Below are positions 34,112-41,857 of a stretch of 64,000 nt of DNA, in pieces (positions within the stretch are counted from its first letter, which is position 1; each line of letters begins with the position of its first letter). The stretch is from Martinezella tropici (GTDB lineage Bacteria > Pseudomonadota > Alphaproteobacteria > Rhizobiales > Rhizobiaceae). The notes under the pieces were generated by a model. It made no database searches and was not told where the DNA came from. It was given only the letters and a program-made list of their open reading frames with translations. The stretch is from NCBI RefSeq assembly GCF_003287875.1, contig NZ_QMKK01000044.1, positions 62,001-126,000 on the forward strand, read 5' to 3'. Both the position numbers and the translations under genes were made by a program.

Positions 34112-35740
34112 TTACGATGCCTGGTTGCCGGTCTTTGGATCGAGGATCAGCTTCGGCGCGTCACCCTTGGACCAGTCGAACATGGTGTTCAGCGAGCCCG
34201 ACAGCACATCGAAGGAGCCGCCGCCGAGGCGGGCGCCGGCCATCCAGTTGTCCTCGATGAAGCGCATGACGGAGGTCTGGTCCGTCAGCGTGTGATCGAC
34301 GAAGTTGACCTTGGCGTAGGGTGAAATCACAAGCAGCGGCTGGCGCGTGCCGTAGCCGCAGCGTCCCTGCGCCGGCTGGCCATTGACGCCGGGGAGGGCG
34401 GTGCCGGTGGAGCAGCTGTCGCCACTCAGCACGTCATAGCCTTTGACCGGGATTTTCGACGGATTGACGACCGCATGGGCATGATCATACCACCCATCGG
34501 AATCGTCGTAGAGGATAATGATGGCGGTGTCCTTCCAATCCGGCGAATTCTGCACGGTGTTGACTACCTCAGTTACGAACTCCTGTTCATCGAGCGGATC
34601 GGAATAGCCGGCATGGCCGTCCTGATAGGCAGGTGCCTTCAGGAAGCTGACCGTCGGCATGTTGCCGTTCTTCAGCGTCGCATAGAAGTCGGTCATGTCG
34701 TACTGGTGGTTTGCCGCATCGGTCGTCCCGATCGCCGCCACCGAAGAGGGGCGTGCATGCGTCGGGTTGGCGGTCGAGGCATAATATTGGAACGGCTGGT
34801 GATGTGGAATGTAGTCGGTGTAGTTGACCTTGGTGACGGTCGACGTGGTCGCGCGCTTGCAGCCGGTTGTGCCGTCCGGGTTGGTTAGCGACAGGTCGAA
34901 GCCGCCCTCGAAGAAGCCCCAGGTGATCTTGTGCTCGTTCAGCATGTCGCCGATGTTCTTTCCATACATCAGCGCCGTCTGGCCGACCGAGCAGACGTCG
35001 CCGGTCGGGTCGAAATCGCTGATCGCGGTCCAGCCGCCATTGCCGTCAGGCACGATGCGGCCCTTGGAATAGGTGCCGTCACTTTCCAGCGTATAGCCGG
35101 GCGGCAGGATGGCGCCGTTGGTCTGGCCGGAAATCAGGTTCAGCGCGCCGGGGGTCGAGGGGCCGAAATTGGTGGAGAAGGAATTGTCGTTCAGCGCGTA
35201 ATGCTGGGCATAATGCCAAAAGGCCGTGACGGTGTTGCCGTCATAATAGCCCATGACCTGCCCTTTGGTGCCGAAGGCACCGGCGGCACCCTTGGTGCCA
35301 CGGCCGGTATTGGTTGGGAAAAGGTCCATAGCGAAGTTGTTGTAGGCGGCCTGTTCGGCGGTATAGCCATGGTTCTGTGACTGGGTCGCCGCCTGCGTAC
35401 GATCGAGCCGGAAGGGCGCCGCCGCATCGGCGCCGTTTGCCGTGTTGGTCTTGTTCGGATTGTTGTCGAGAAGACCGGCATTGGCGAGCGTGTTGATATC
35501 GGTCGGCGTGTTGTCGGCGGCCTTGAACGCCGGTTCGCCATCGACATTCGCTGCCTTGGGATAGGTCGCGAAATAATGGTCGAAGGAGACGTTTTCCTGG
35601 AAGATCACGACAAGATGCTTGATGGGCGTCGCGGTATTCGGTGCCGGGCTTAGGTCAGTGGCACCGGCGGCGGAACAGAGCAAAACAAGGGTAAGCGCGC
35701 TGCCGGCGATAAGCGCGGCGCCACGTGAAAGACTGATCAT
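34112..35740 (-). CDS. Secreted phosphoesterase (phospholipase C / AcpA family)
   Basis: A 542-residue enzyme of the phosphoesterase family that includes phospholipase C and AcpA acid phosphatase. A signal peptide (LIAGSALTLVLLCSAAGA) precedes the active-site start IKHLVVIFQENVSFDHYFATYP. The central metal-site pieces include DWKDTAIIILYDDSDGWYDHA near residue 400, and the C-terminal region contains a PLLVISPYAKVNFVD segment. ATG 35740 has AGAGG eight bases upstream; another ATG lies two codons earlier. It is the first gene of a two-gene unit with the di-haem peroxidase. Substrate is unknown. Confidence 0.9.
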   Translation of the reverse strand: MISLSRGAALIAGSALTLVLLCSAAGATDLSPAPNTATPIKHLVVIFQENVSFDHYFATYPKAANVDGEPAFKAADNTPTDINTLANAGLLDNNPNKTNTANGADAAAPFRLDRTQAATQSQNHGYTAEQAAYNNFAMDLFPTNTGRGTKGAAGAFGTKGQVMGYYDGNTVTAFWHYAQHYALNDNSFSTNFGPSTPGALNLISGQTNGAILPPGYTLESDGTYSKGRIVPDGNGGWTAISDFDPTGDVCSVGQTALMYGKNIGDMLNEHKITWGFFEGGFDLSLTNPDGTTGCKRATTSTVTKVNYTDYIPHHQPFQYYASTANPTHARPSSVAAIGTTDAANHQYDMTDFYATLKNGNMPTVSFLKAPAYQDGHAGYSDPLDEQEFVTEVVNTVQNSPDWKDTAIIILYDDSDGWYDHAHAVVNPSKIPVKGYDVLSGDSCSTGTALPGVNGQPAQGRCGYGTRQPLLVISPYAKVNFVDHTLTDQTSVMRFIEDNWMAGARLGGGSFDVLSGSLNTMFDWSKGDAPKLILDPKTGNQAS

Positions 35741-35820
35741 CGTCATATCCTCTTCGAGTGGGGGCATTGCTCCGGCGCATTTGCGCCACGCCGGGCATAG
35801 AGAACCCTTTCGAGCTATCA

Positions 35821-36264
35821 ATGGAGCATGACAGTTCCATGAAGGGTGACGGGCAGGCGATTCAGCCGTTGATATCGCATCTTCGGCAAGCACTTGATTC
35901 TGCTGTGCTGGATGCGGAACGGTACGAGTCGCCTGTCTGGAGCGTTTACGGTGCTACCTTATGTCACGGACTGCCAGCGGGTGTTTCCTCACCCGCCCTC
36001 GTGCTTCGGGTTGGCCCTTTGGGCCTCCTCAGCATGAGGGCCGATTTGCGCGCCTCGCCACGGAACTTGCTTCACCTCATGGTGAGGTGCAGCGCCGTTA
36101 AGCGCAGCGAAAACGACGATGCCTTGAACCAGGAGGTGGCCACAGTCCCAGCTGAAATCAGATATTCTGATCCATCGTCTCAGCCGGGATCTCGTCGGCG
36201 CGATGGATGCGCACGACCACGGCAGGCACGCCTGCGACGGTGCAGTGCGGCGGCACGGGTTTGA
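35821..36264 (+). CDS. Doubtful small ORF interrupted by a repeat
   Basis: The 417-base gap between the phosphoesterase and cysE holds a plus-strand frame whose first 50 codons read like a soluble helical protein (SHLRQALDSAVLDAERYES). It then runs into the palindromic repeat at 35987-36090 and on into the antisense of cysE. There is no good Shine-Dalgarno. It may be the remnant of a small gene split by repeat insertion. Nothing else was seen in this gap. Confidence 0.2.
   Translation: MEHDSSMKGDGQAIQPLISHLRQALDSAVLDAERYESPVWSVYGATLCHGLPAGVSSPALVLRVGPLGLLSMRADLRASPRNLLHLMVRCSAVKRSENDDALNQEVATVPAEIRYSDPSSQPGSRRRDGCARPRQARLRRCSAAARV
35987..36090. repeat. Palindromic intergenic repeat, second copy of the 23986 family
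   Basis: CCTCACCCGCCCTCGTGCTTCG is paired with CCTCAGCATGAGGG and, further right, CACCTCATGGTGAGGTG. The CCCTCGTCCTTCGA/CTCAGCATGAGGG style matches the element at 23986-24171. Confidence 0.6.
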
Positions 36265-36973
36265 CCACGACGCTGCCCGCGGCAACCTTGCTGAAGGCGC
36301 CGACTTCGATATTGCCGAGGATCTTGGCGCCGGCGCCGATCATCACGCCGTGACGGATCTTCGGATGACGGTCGCCGCTCTCCTTGCCGGTGCCGCCGAG
36401 CGTGACGTTCTGCAGGATGGAAACCTCATCCTCTATCACGGCAGTTTCGCCGATGACGATGCCGGAGCCGTGGTCGAGCATGATCGAGGTGCCGATCTTC
36501 GCGGCCGGATGAATATCCGGGCCAAAAACGAGCGAGACGAGATTGGAGAGCCAGCTCGCAATTTCCTTGCGGCCTTCCATCCAGAGCGCATGGGCGATGC
36601 GGTGCGTCTGCAGGGCATGAAAACCCTTCAAGTTCAGAAGAGCATGCAGGTAGGTGGTGCAGGCGGGGTCGCGGGTTCGCACCGCGACAAGATCCGCTTC
36701 CGTTGCTTGCAGGATGGCGGGATATCGCCTCAGTACGTCGGATAGCAGAGAAAGCATGTCGCCGTGCTCGATCCTGACGACGCAAAGCCTAGCGGCCAAT
36801 ACGTTGGCAAGGCTTTCGGCCTCGGAGTTTCCGGCAAGCAATTGCGCCTGCAGCAGCGGCGCAAGCGTCGGTTCGCGGGCCGCCAGTTCGGCGGCTTCGC
36901 AACGGATCACATCCCAGACGTTTTCGGCTGGGGCAGGCGCATTTCCGGCGATTGCCGTTCCTGACTGTGGCAT
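36158..36973 (-). CDS. cysE: Serine O-acetyltransferase
   Basis: A 271-residue serine acetyltransferase that makes O-acetylserine for cysteine synthesis. The N-terminal helical region (VWDVIRCEAAELAAREPTL; PACTTYLHALLNLKGFHALQTHRIAHALW) precedes the left-handed beta-helix of hexapeptide repeats (FGPDIHPAAKIGTSIMLDHGSGIVIGETAVIEDEVSILQNVTLGGTG). The conserved active His is in LDHGSG. ATG 36973 has an AGG Shine-Dalgarno; an in-frame ATG at 36991 exists. It stands alone and ends with a hydrophilic tail. Confidence 0.95.
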   Translation of the reverse strand: MPQSGTAIAGNAPAPAENVWDVIRCEAAELAAREPTLAPLLQAQLLAGNSEAESLANVLAARLCVVRIEHGDMLSLLSDVLRRYPAILQATEADLVAVRTRDPACTTYLHALLNLKGFHALQTHRIAHALWMEGRKEIASWLSNLVSLVFGPDIHPAAKIGTSIMLDHGSGIVIGETAVIEDEVSILQNVTLGGTGKESGDRHPKIRHGVMIGAGAKILGNIEVGAFSKVAAGSVVVKPVPPHCTVAGVPAVVVRIHRADEIPAETMDQNI

Positions 36974-36993
36974 GATCCTGTCTCTCTGCATCT

Positions 36994-37053
36994 CATTGTT
37001 TTCACGCCATTCCCGACGGAAAACTGCCGCGCACCTTTTCCGGAATTGTTTTA
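36994..37053. repeat. Copy 2 of the 1975-2075 repeat (right half)
   Basis: TTTTCACGCCATTCCCGACG and ACCTTTTCCGGAATTGTTTT match the 2022-2076 segment closely. The element abuts the 3' end of the WD40 gene, with its edge overlapping the stop. Confidence 0.7.
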
Positions 37054-38040
37054 ACCGGAGATATCCACGACGCCGCAGTCGCCGGCTTCGGAGGCGAAGG
37101 CGAGCAGCTTGCCGGATTTGCTCCAGCTCATCGACGTAATGGCACCCTTGCCGGGCCGGCGCAAGAGCGCTTCCTTGGCGTCGCCGATGCGCACCGCAAG
37201 GATCATGCCATCGATAAAGCCGATGGCGAGGATATCCTCGACGGGGTGGAACTTCACCGAAGTCGCCATGATGTTGGCGCGGGTGCCGAGCTCCAACGGC
37301 GCCTTGCCCATCGGACCATCCTTGCCCTGGAAGGGCCAGACGATCGCCGCCGGTGCGCCGGAGGAGGCCAGCCACTTCCCCTTGTTGGACCAGGAGAGCG
37401 ACTTCACCTTGGCGGGATAGCCGGTCATGCGCATGTGCCTGGCTTCGGCACCCGGCTTCGCATCCATCTTCCAGCCGTGCAGCGCATTTTCCTGCATGGT
37501 CGTGACGATGAACTGGCCATCCGGCGAGAAGGTGACGCTGGTATGGGCGCCCTTCCATTCCAGATTGACCGGCTGGGCGCTCATGCCGACCCAATGCAGC
37601 GATACGCCGTTGTAGCGGGCAACCGCAATGCGCAGGCCCTTCGGAGCGAAAGCGATGCCTTCGACGGTACGTTCTTCCGGAAACTCTTTCGTCGTCCCGT
37701 CGGAGAGCTGTACGAAGGTGCTCTTGCCATAGGAATAGGCGACAGCGCCCTGCGGGCCGGCTGCAAGCTGGCTGATCCACTTGCGCGGCGCTTCGGCGAG
37801 CACCGCCATGCTGCCGTCGGCTGCGATCCGCAGAACCTTGCCATCCTCGCCGCCGGAGATCAGGCTCTCGCTATGGGGATCGCGGATGCAGGTCAGCATC
37901 CCCTGATGGGCTTCGGTAACCTTCTCGCCGCCTTCGAGGCGGTGGATCGCGCCGGCGGCGCTGGCGAAAAAGGGGGTATCACCTAAAAATTCGACGGCCA
38001 GAACGTGGCCGTCGATATCAAGCGGAGCAACAGTCGGCAT
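37051..38040 (-). CDS. WD40 repeat beta-propeller protein
   Basis: A 329-residue protein with repeated WD40-like blades, for example CIRDPHSESLISGGEDGKVLRI, SVTFSPDGQFIVTTMQENALHGW, SLSWSNKGKWLASSGAPAAIVWPF, and SMSWSKSGKLLAFASEAGDCGVV. No signal peptide or other domain is seen, so it is cytoplasmic, a scaffold or chaperone partner. Its ATG overlaps the CobW stop (TGATG), which implies translational coupling. The pairing with a CobW GTPase recurs in rhizobia and suggests a role in metal insertion, which is inferred. Confidence 0.85.
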   Translation of the reverse strand: MPTVAPLDIDGHVLAVEFLGDTPFFASAAGAIHRLEGGEKVTEAHQGMLTCIRDPHSESLISGGEDGKVLRIAADGSMAVLAEAPRKWISQLAAGPQGAVAYSYGKSTFVQLSDGTTKEFPEERTVEGIAFAPKGLRIAVARYNGVSLHWVGMSAQPVNLEWKGAHTSVTFSPDGQFIVTTMQENALHGWKMDAKPGAEARHMRMTGYPAKVKSLSWSNKGKWLASSGAPAAIVWPFQGKDGPMGKAPLELGTRANIMATSVKFHPVEDILAIGFIDGMILAVRIGDAKEALLRRPGKGAITSMSWSKSGKLLAFASEAGDCGVVDISG

Positions 38041-39134
38041 CAGGCAGACGCCTCGCACGCCTTGAAGCTGGCTTCCAGTTTTTCGCGGTCAAGCTCGCGG
38101 CCGATGAAGACGAGACGGCTCTCATGCTTTTCGCCGTCCTTCCAGGGACGCTGGTGGTCGCCTTCGATGATCATGTGCACACCCTGAACGACATAGCGTT
38201 CCGGATCGTCCTTGAAGGCGATGATGCCCTTGAGGCGCAGGATGTTGGGGCCTTGCGTCTGCGTGACCTTCTGGATCCAGGGGAAGAAGCGCTCGGCATT
38301 CATCTCGCCGCCGCGCAGTGAAACCGACTGCACGGTGACGTCATGGATCGGGGAAGGAGCATGGTGGTGATGATGGTCGTGATCATGGTGGTGATGATCG
38401 TGGTCGTGATCATGATGGTGGTGGTGATCATGATCATGATCGCAATCCGGGCCGCAGACATGATCCTCATGGCCGTGCTCGAGGAAATGCGGGTCGTTCT
38501 CGAGCGCGCGTTCCAGGTTGAAGGCGCCCTGGTTCAGCACGCGAGCGAGCTCGACGCCGGATCGGGTCGTCTTGTAGACGCGGGCAGCCGGGTTGATCGC
38601 GTGGACGATGTCCTCGATCTGGGCAAGCTCTTCCGGCGTTACGAGATCGGACTTGTTGATGACGACGACGTCGGCGAAGGCGATCTGGTCTTCGGCTTCG
38701 CGGCTGTCCTTCAGGCGCAGCGGCAGGTGCTTGGCGTCGACGAGCGCGACGACGGCGTCGAGTTCGGTCTTGGCGCGGACATCGTCATCCATGAAGAAGG
38801 TCTGGGCGACCGGAACCGGATCGGCAAGGCCCGTCGTTTCGACGATGATGCCGTCAAAGCGGCCGGGACGGCGCATCAGGCCTTCGACGACGCGGATGAG
38901 ATCGCCGCGAACGGTGCAGCAGACGCAGCCATTGTTCATTTCGTAGATTTCTTCGTCCGACTCGACGATGAGGTCGTTGTCGATGCCGATCTCGCCGAAT
39001 TCGTTGACGATGACGGCGTATTTCTTGCCGTGATTTTCAGACAGGATGCGGTTCAGCAGCGTCGTCTTGCCGGCGCCGAGATAGCCGGTGAGAACGGTAA
39101 CGGGAATGGGCTTTTGCGTGGCTGTTTCGGTCAT
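38040..39134 (-). CDS. CobW/ZNG family zinc-chaperone GTPase, histidine-rich
   Basis: A 364-residue G3E GTPase. P-loop GYLGAGKTTLLN is at the N-terminus, the metal-binding GCVCCTVRGDL motif follows at about residue 70, and NKSD is the guanine motif. A long His/Asp run (HDHDHHHHHDHDHDHHHHD) sits near residue 240 before the CobW C-terminal domain. These marks fit the zinc-handling ZNG1/YjiA/YeiR group, not cobalamin synthesis. A palindrome resembling a Zur box lies 93 bases upstream. Its stop overlaps the WD40 start. Confidence 0.93.
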   Translation of the reverse strand: MTETATQKPIPVTVLTGYLGAGKTTLLNRILSENHGKKYAVIVNEFGEIGIDNDLIVESDEEIYEMNNGCVCCTVRGDLIRVVEGLMRRPGRFDGIIVETTGLADPVPVAQTFFMDDDVRAKTELDAVVALVDAKHLPLRLKDSREAEDQIAFADVVVINKSDLVTPEELAQIEDIVHAINPAARVYKTTRSGVELARVLNQGAFNLERALENDPHFLEHGHEDHVCGPDCDHDHDHHHHHDHDHDHHHHDHDHHHHHAPSPIHDVTVQSVSLRGGEMNAERFFPWIQKVTQTQGPNILRLKGIIAFKDDPERYVVQGVHMIIEGDHQRPWKDGEKHESRLVFIGRELDREKLEASFKACEASA

Positions 39135-39226
39135 GGGAGCCTCGAAATATGGAAGGTTGCCCCGGAGAGCAGATATTGGTCGGGTTCCATATAAGGAGTT
39201 GAAGACGTCAGTTCAAAGGCTTTTGT

Positions 39227-39243
39227 ATGTTATAAGATCACAT
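39227..39243. promoter_or_regulatory. Possible Zur box upstream of the CobW GTPase
   Basis: ATGTTAT (39227-39233) and ATCACAT (39237-39243) form an inverted repeat with one mismatch around three bases. This resembles the ATGTTATA-type Zur sites reported in alphaproteobacteria. The location in the CobW promoter and the His-rich GTPase fit zinc-starvation control. I could not score it against a matrix. Confidence 0.45.
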
Positions 39244-39286
39244 TGCATTGCGCAGGAATGGAGCAGGCGTCGATTCATGATGCCGA

Positions 39287-40078
39287 TCAAGTCAGCGTCG
39301 TCATGTCGAACGCGTCGACATCCTCGAACAGCTCGACGAGACCTTGCACCGCATGCGCGATCAGCCGCTCGCCCTTGGCCGCCGTTGCGACGCCTGCATT
39401 GCCGGCAACGCCTTGCGTGCTGAGATCAGACATCTTCCAGCCGAAGGCGTGAGGTCCATAGGCGCGCAGATGCTTGAAGCCCTTGATGAACTCCGATTGT
39501 CGCGACGGGAAGTTCACCGCCTTCGACATGTCCACTTTCTCCGGATGCAGCGCCAGCATGACCGATGTCTCGATATCACCGCCGTGAATGTCGATGGCTT
39601 TGTCATTCGGCGCGATCAGCCCGTCCGGTACGCCGAAGCGGGTCCAGCTGGTGGCGACCGCCAGCATGCCGAAGCGCACACGCGCCTCCGTCGCGACGAT
39701 GGTCATCAGCGGCGAGTTGCCGCCATGGGCATTCAGCATGACGAATTTGCGGATGCCGAGCCCGCTCAACCGCTCGGCGATACCAAGCCAGCGCCCGATA
39801 GCCTCGTCGAAGGTCAGCGTCTTCGTGCCGGCGACATCCATATGCTCGATCGAGTAGCCGACGGCCTCGACGGAAAGGAAGGTAACCGGCAGTTTGGCCG
39901 GCAAAGCAACCTTGAGACGTGAAACGATTCCCTCGGCAATGAGCGTATCGGTTTCGAACGGCAGATGCGGTCCGTGTTGCTCATAGGCGCCAAGTGGCAG
40001 CACGGCGATCCATTTTGATCGCTCCTGCGGCGTCAGTGTTTCATCATTGTCATCGAAACATGGCAAAGGATACGCCAT
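39287..40078 (-). CDS. Creatininase family amidohydrolase
   Basis: A 263-residue member of the creatininase/creatinine amidohydrolase family. Metal-binding motifs are LPLGAYEQHGPHLPFETDT (Glu, His, Asp), MLNAHGGNSPLM (His) and IHGGDIETSVML (Glu). The family also includes MftE and riboflavin/F420-pathway hydrolases, so creatinine need not be the substrate. It lies upstream of the CobW gene in the same direction; the 152-base gap contains the possible Zur box. It is divergent from the marR-type gene. Confidence 0.9.
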   Translation of the reverse strand: MAYPLPCFDDNDETLTPQERSKWIAVLPLGAYEQHGPHLPFETDTLIAEGIVSRLKVALPAKLPVTFLSVEAVGYSIEHMDVAGTKTLTFDEAIGRWLGIAERLSGLGIRKFVMLNAHGGNSPLMTIVATEARVRFGMLAVATSWTRFGVPDGLIAPNDKAIDIHGGDIETSVMLALHPEKVDMSKAVNFPSRQSEFIKGFKHLRAYGPHAFGWKMSDLSTQGVAGNAGVATAAKGERLIAHAVQGLVELFEDVDAFDMTTLT

Positions 40079-40164
40079 CTGAGGATGTGCCTCTTGTTTA
40101 TGTCAGTAACCTGCGCAATGTCATAGCGTGATGACTTAGCGGCGAAAAGGTCAATGGAATCACG

Positions 40165-40677
40165 ATGGGCAAGAAGAACAAGGTCGGGAAGAAAAGTAAG
40201 TCAGGTAAAAAGAAGGATCACCGGGACTACACGCTTGCCGATCTGTCGCCGGCATTGACACAGGCAGCGCGGGCCATGCGCACGGTGATGACACGCAGCC
40301 TGACAGCGAGTGGTCTTTATGCCGGGCAGGATGGGGTCATTCTGGCGCTGGCGGCAAATGACGGGCTGCCCGCTGGTACGCTGGCCCAGAAGCTCGGCGT
40401 CAAGGCTCCGACCATGACGAGGACGATCGGCCGCATGGAGGCGCAAGGCTTCGTCGAACGGCGGCCGGATGCCGAGGATGCGCGGCTGACGAAGGTCTAT
40501 CTCACCGAGACGGGCCGCAATAGCGTCAGCGAGATCGAAAGTTCCGCCGCGACCTGCGATGAACTGGCTACCCGCGGATTCTCCGAAAAGGAAATCCGCT
40601 CGCTCGTGCGTCTGCTCAAGACGATCGAGAGCAACCTTCAGGCCGGCGACGACGAAGAAGACGACGAGGAATTCTGA
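40165..40677 (+). CDS. MarR family regulator with basic N-terminus and acidic C-terminus
   Basis: A 170-residue MarR-type winged-helix protein. The wHTH core is LAQKLGVKAPTMTRTIGRMEAQGFVERRPDAEDARLTKVYLT. It is framed by a lysine-rich N-terminal tail (GKKNKVGKKSKSGKKK) and a run of acidic residues at the C-terminus (GDDEEDDEEF). This charge polarity is unusual for MarR. It is divergent from the creatininase gene with an 86-base gap that holds no clear operator. The regulated gene is unknown. Confidence 0.88.
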   Translation: MGKKNKVGKKSKSGKKKDHRDYTLADLSPALTQAARAMRTVMTRSLTASGLYAGQDGVILALAANDGLPAGTLAQKLGVKAPTMTRTIGRMEAQGFVERRPDAEDARLTKVYLTETGRNSVSEIESSAATCDELATRGFSEKEIRSLVRLLKTIESNLQAGDDEEDDEEF

Positions 40678-40709
40678 GAATCCTCGCGAATTCGTGTTGC
40701 ACGATGTGA

Positions 40710-40735
40710 TTAAAGCTTTTAATTAAAGATTTTAA
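40710..40735. promoter_or_regulatory. Tandem 13-bp operator-like repeat upstream of a LacI gene
   Basis: TTAAAGCTTTTAA (40710-40722) and TTAAAGATTTTAA (40723-40735) are direct repeats with 12 of 13 matches. The first contains a perfect AAAGCTTT palindrome. They lie 62-87 bases before the LacI start in an otherwise AT-rich promoter and may be its autoregulatory site, or simply an AT-rich promoter. Confidence 0.45.
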
Positions 40736-40796
40736 ATTCCGGAATCGTAAAACGACGGAATATGTTGACGGCTGCGTTTCACGGGGGAGGGAGTGC

Positions 40797-41816
40797 GTGG
40801 CGCAAAAGATAAAGCTTTCTACGATTGCGGAAACGCTCGGTATTTCAACGGCAACTGTATCCCTGGCCTTACGCGATAGCCCATTGGTCGCGGTCAATAC
40901 CCGCGAGAAGATCAAGGATCAGGCCCGCGCGCTGGGCTATATCTACAATCGCCGTGCGGCAAGTCTCAGGACATCGCGGTCCGGCATTATCGGCGTCGTC
41001 GTCCACGACATCATGAATCCCTTTTACGGGGAAATCCTGAAGGCGATCGAAAGCGAGCTCGACCGCAGCCGCCATACCTTCATTCTTTCCAATCATTATG
41101 ATTCGGTCGAGAAGCAGCGGACCTTCATCGAGACGCTGTTGCAGCTCGGTGGCGACGGCGTCATCATGTCGCCGGCGATCGGAACGCCGCCGGAAGATTT
41201 CGAGCTGGCGGAAGAAAACGGCATGCCGGCCATTCTGGTGGCACGACAGATCGAAGCGCTGGATCTGCCGACCTTTCGCGGCGATGACAGCTATGGCATT
41301 TCGCTTGCGACCAACCATCTGATCAGCCTTGGCCACCGCTCTATCGCGATGATCGGCGGTACCGACCAGACCTCGACGGGACGCGACCGTTACCAGGGCT
41401 ATGTCAATGCTCTGCGCAAGGCTGCCATCGAGGTCGATCCCAATCTGCGTATTCCCGGCGCGCGCTCCAAACAGGGTGGTTTCGAGGCTGCCGTGCATTT
41501 CCTGTCGCTGCCGCAGAAGCCGACGGCCGCCGTCTGCTGGAACGATCTGGTCGCCATCGGACTCATGAACGGCATTTCGCGCGCCGGCCTTGTGCCGGGA
41601 CGGGATATTTCGGTTACCGGCTATGACGATCTGGAAGAAGCGGCGATTGCGACGCCGGCGCTGACGACCGTCTGGAACGGTCAGGCCGAGGTCGGAAGAC
41701 TTGCAGCGCGGGCGCTTTTGGATAGGCTGGCAGGAAGCCATGAGCCGGATGGTATCCATCTTATTAAGCCGGAAATGCGCATCCGCCAATCCACGGCGCC
41801 CTACAAAGCTCGTTAG
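40797..41816 (+). CDS. LacI family transcriptional regulator
   Basis: A 339-residue LacI-type regulator with HTH KLSTIAETLGISTATVSLALRD and a hinge ending RAASLRTSRSGIIGVV. The sugar-binding domain follows with the DDSYGISLATNHLISLGHRSIAMIGG motif. It starts at GTG 40797, preceded by GGGAGGGAG. The 2-hydroxyacid dehydrogenase starts 42 bases after its stop, so the pair forms an operon. A sugar acid or 2-ketoacid effector is plausible by context. Confidence 0.9.
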   Translation: MAQKIKLSTIAETLGISTATVSLALRDSPLVAVNTREKIKDQARALGYIYNRRAASLRTSRSGIIGVVVHDIMNPFYGEILKAIESELDRSRHTFILSNHYDSVEKQRTFIETLLQLGGDGVIMSPAIGTPPEDFELAEENGMPAILVARQIEALDLPTFRGDDSYGISLATNHLISLGHRSIAMIGGTDQTSTGRDRYQGYVNALRKAAIEVDPNLRIPGARSKQGGFEAAVHFLSLPQKPTAAVCWNDLVAIGLMNGISRAGLVPGRDISVTGYDDLEEAAIATPALTTVWNGQAEVGRLAARALLDRLAGSHEPDGIHLIKPEMRIRQSTAPYKAR

Positions 41817-41857
41817 CAGCGGTTCGGCGCCGAACAGTCTCTCAAGAGGAAAGATCC

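Noticed and set aside
38343..38460. A low-complexity stretch with GTGGTGATGATGG-like bases resembling a tandem repeat
   Set aside because: It encodes the His/Asp run of the CobW GTPase on the minus strand, not a separate repeat or CRISPR.
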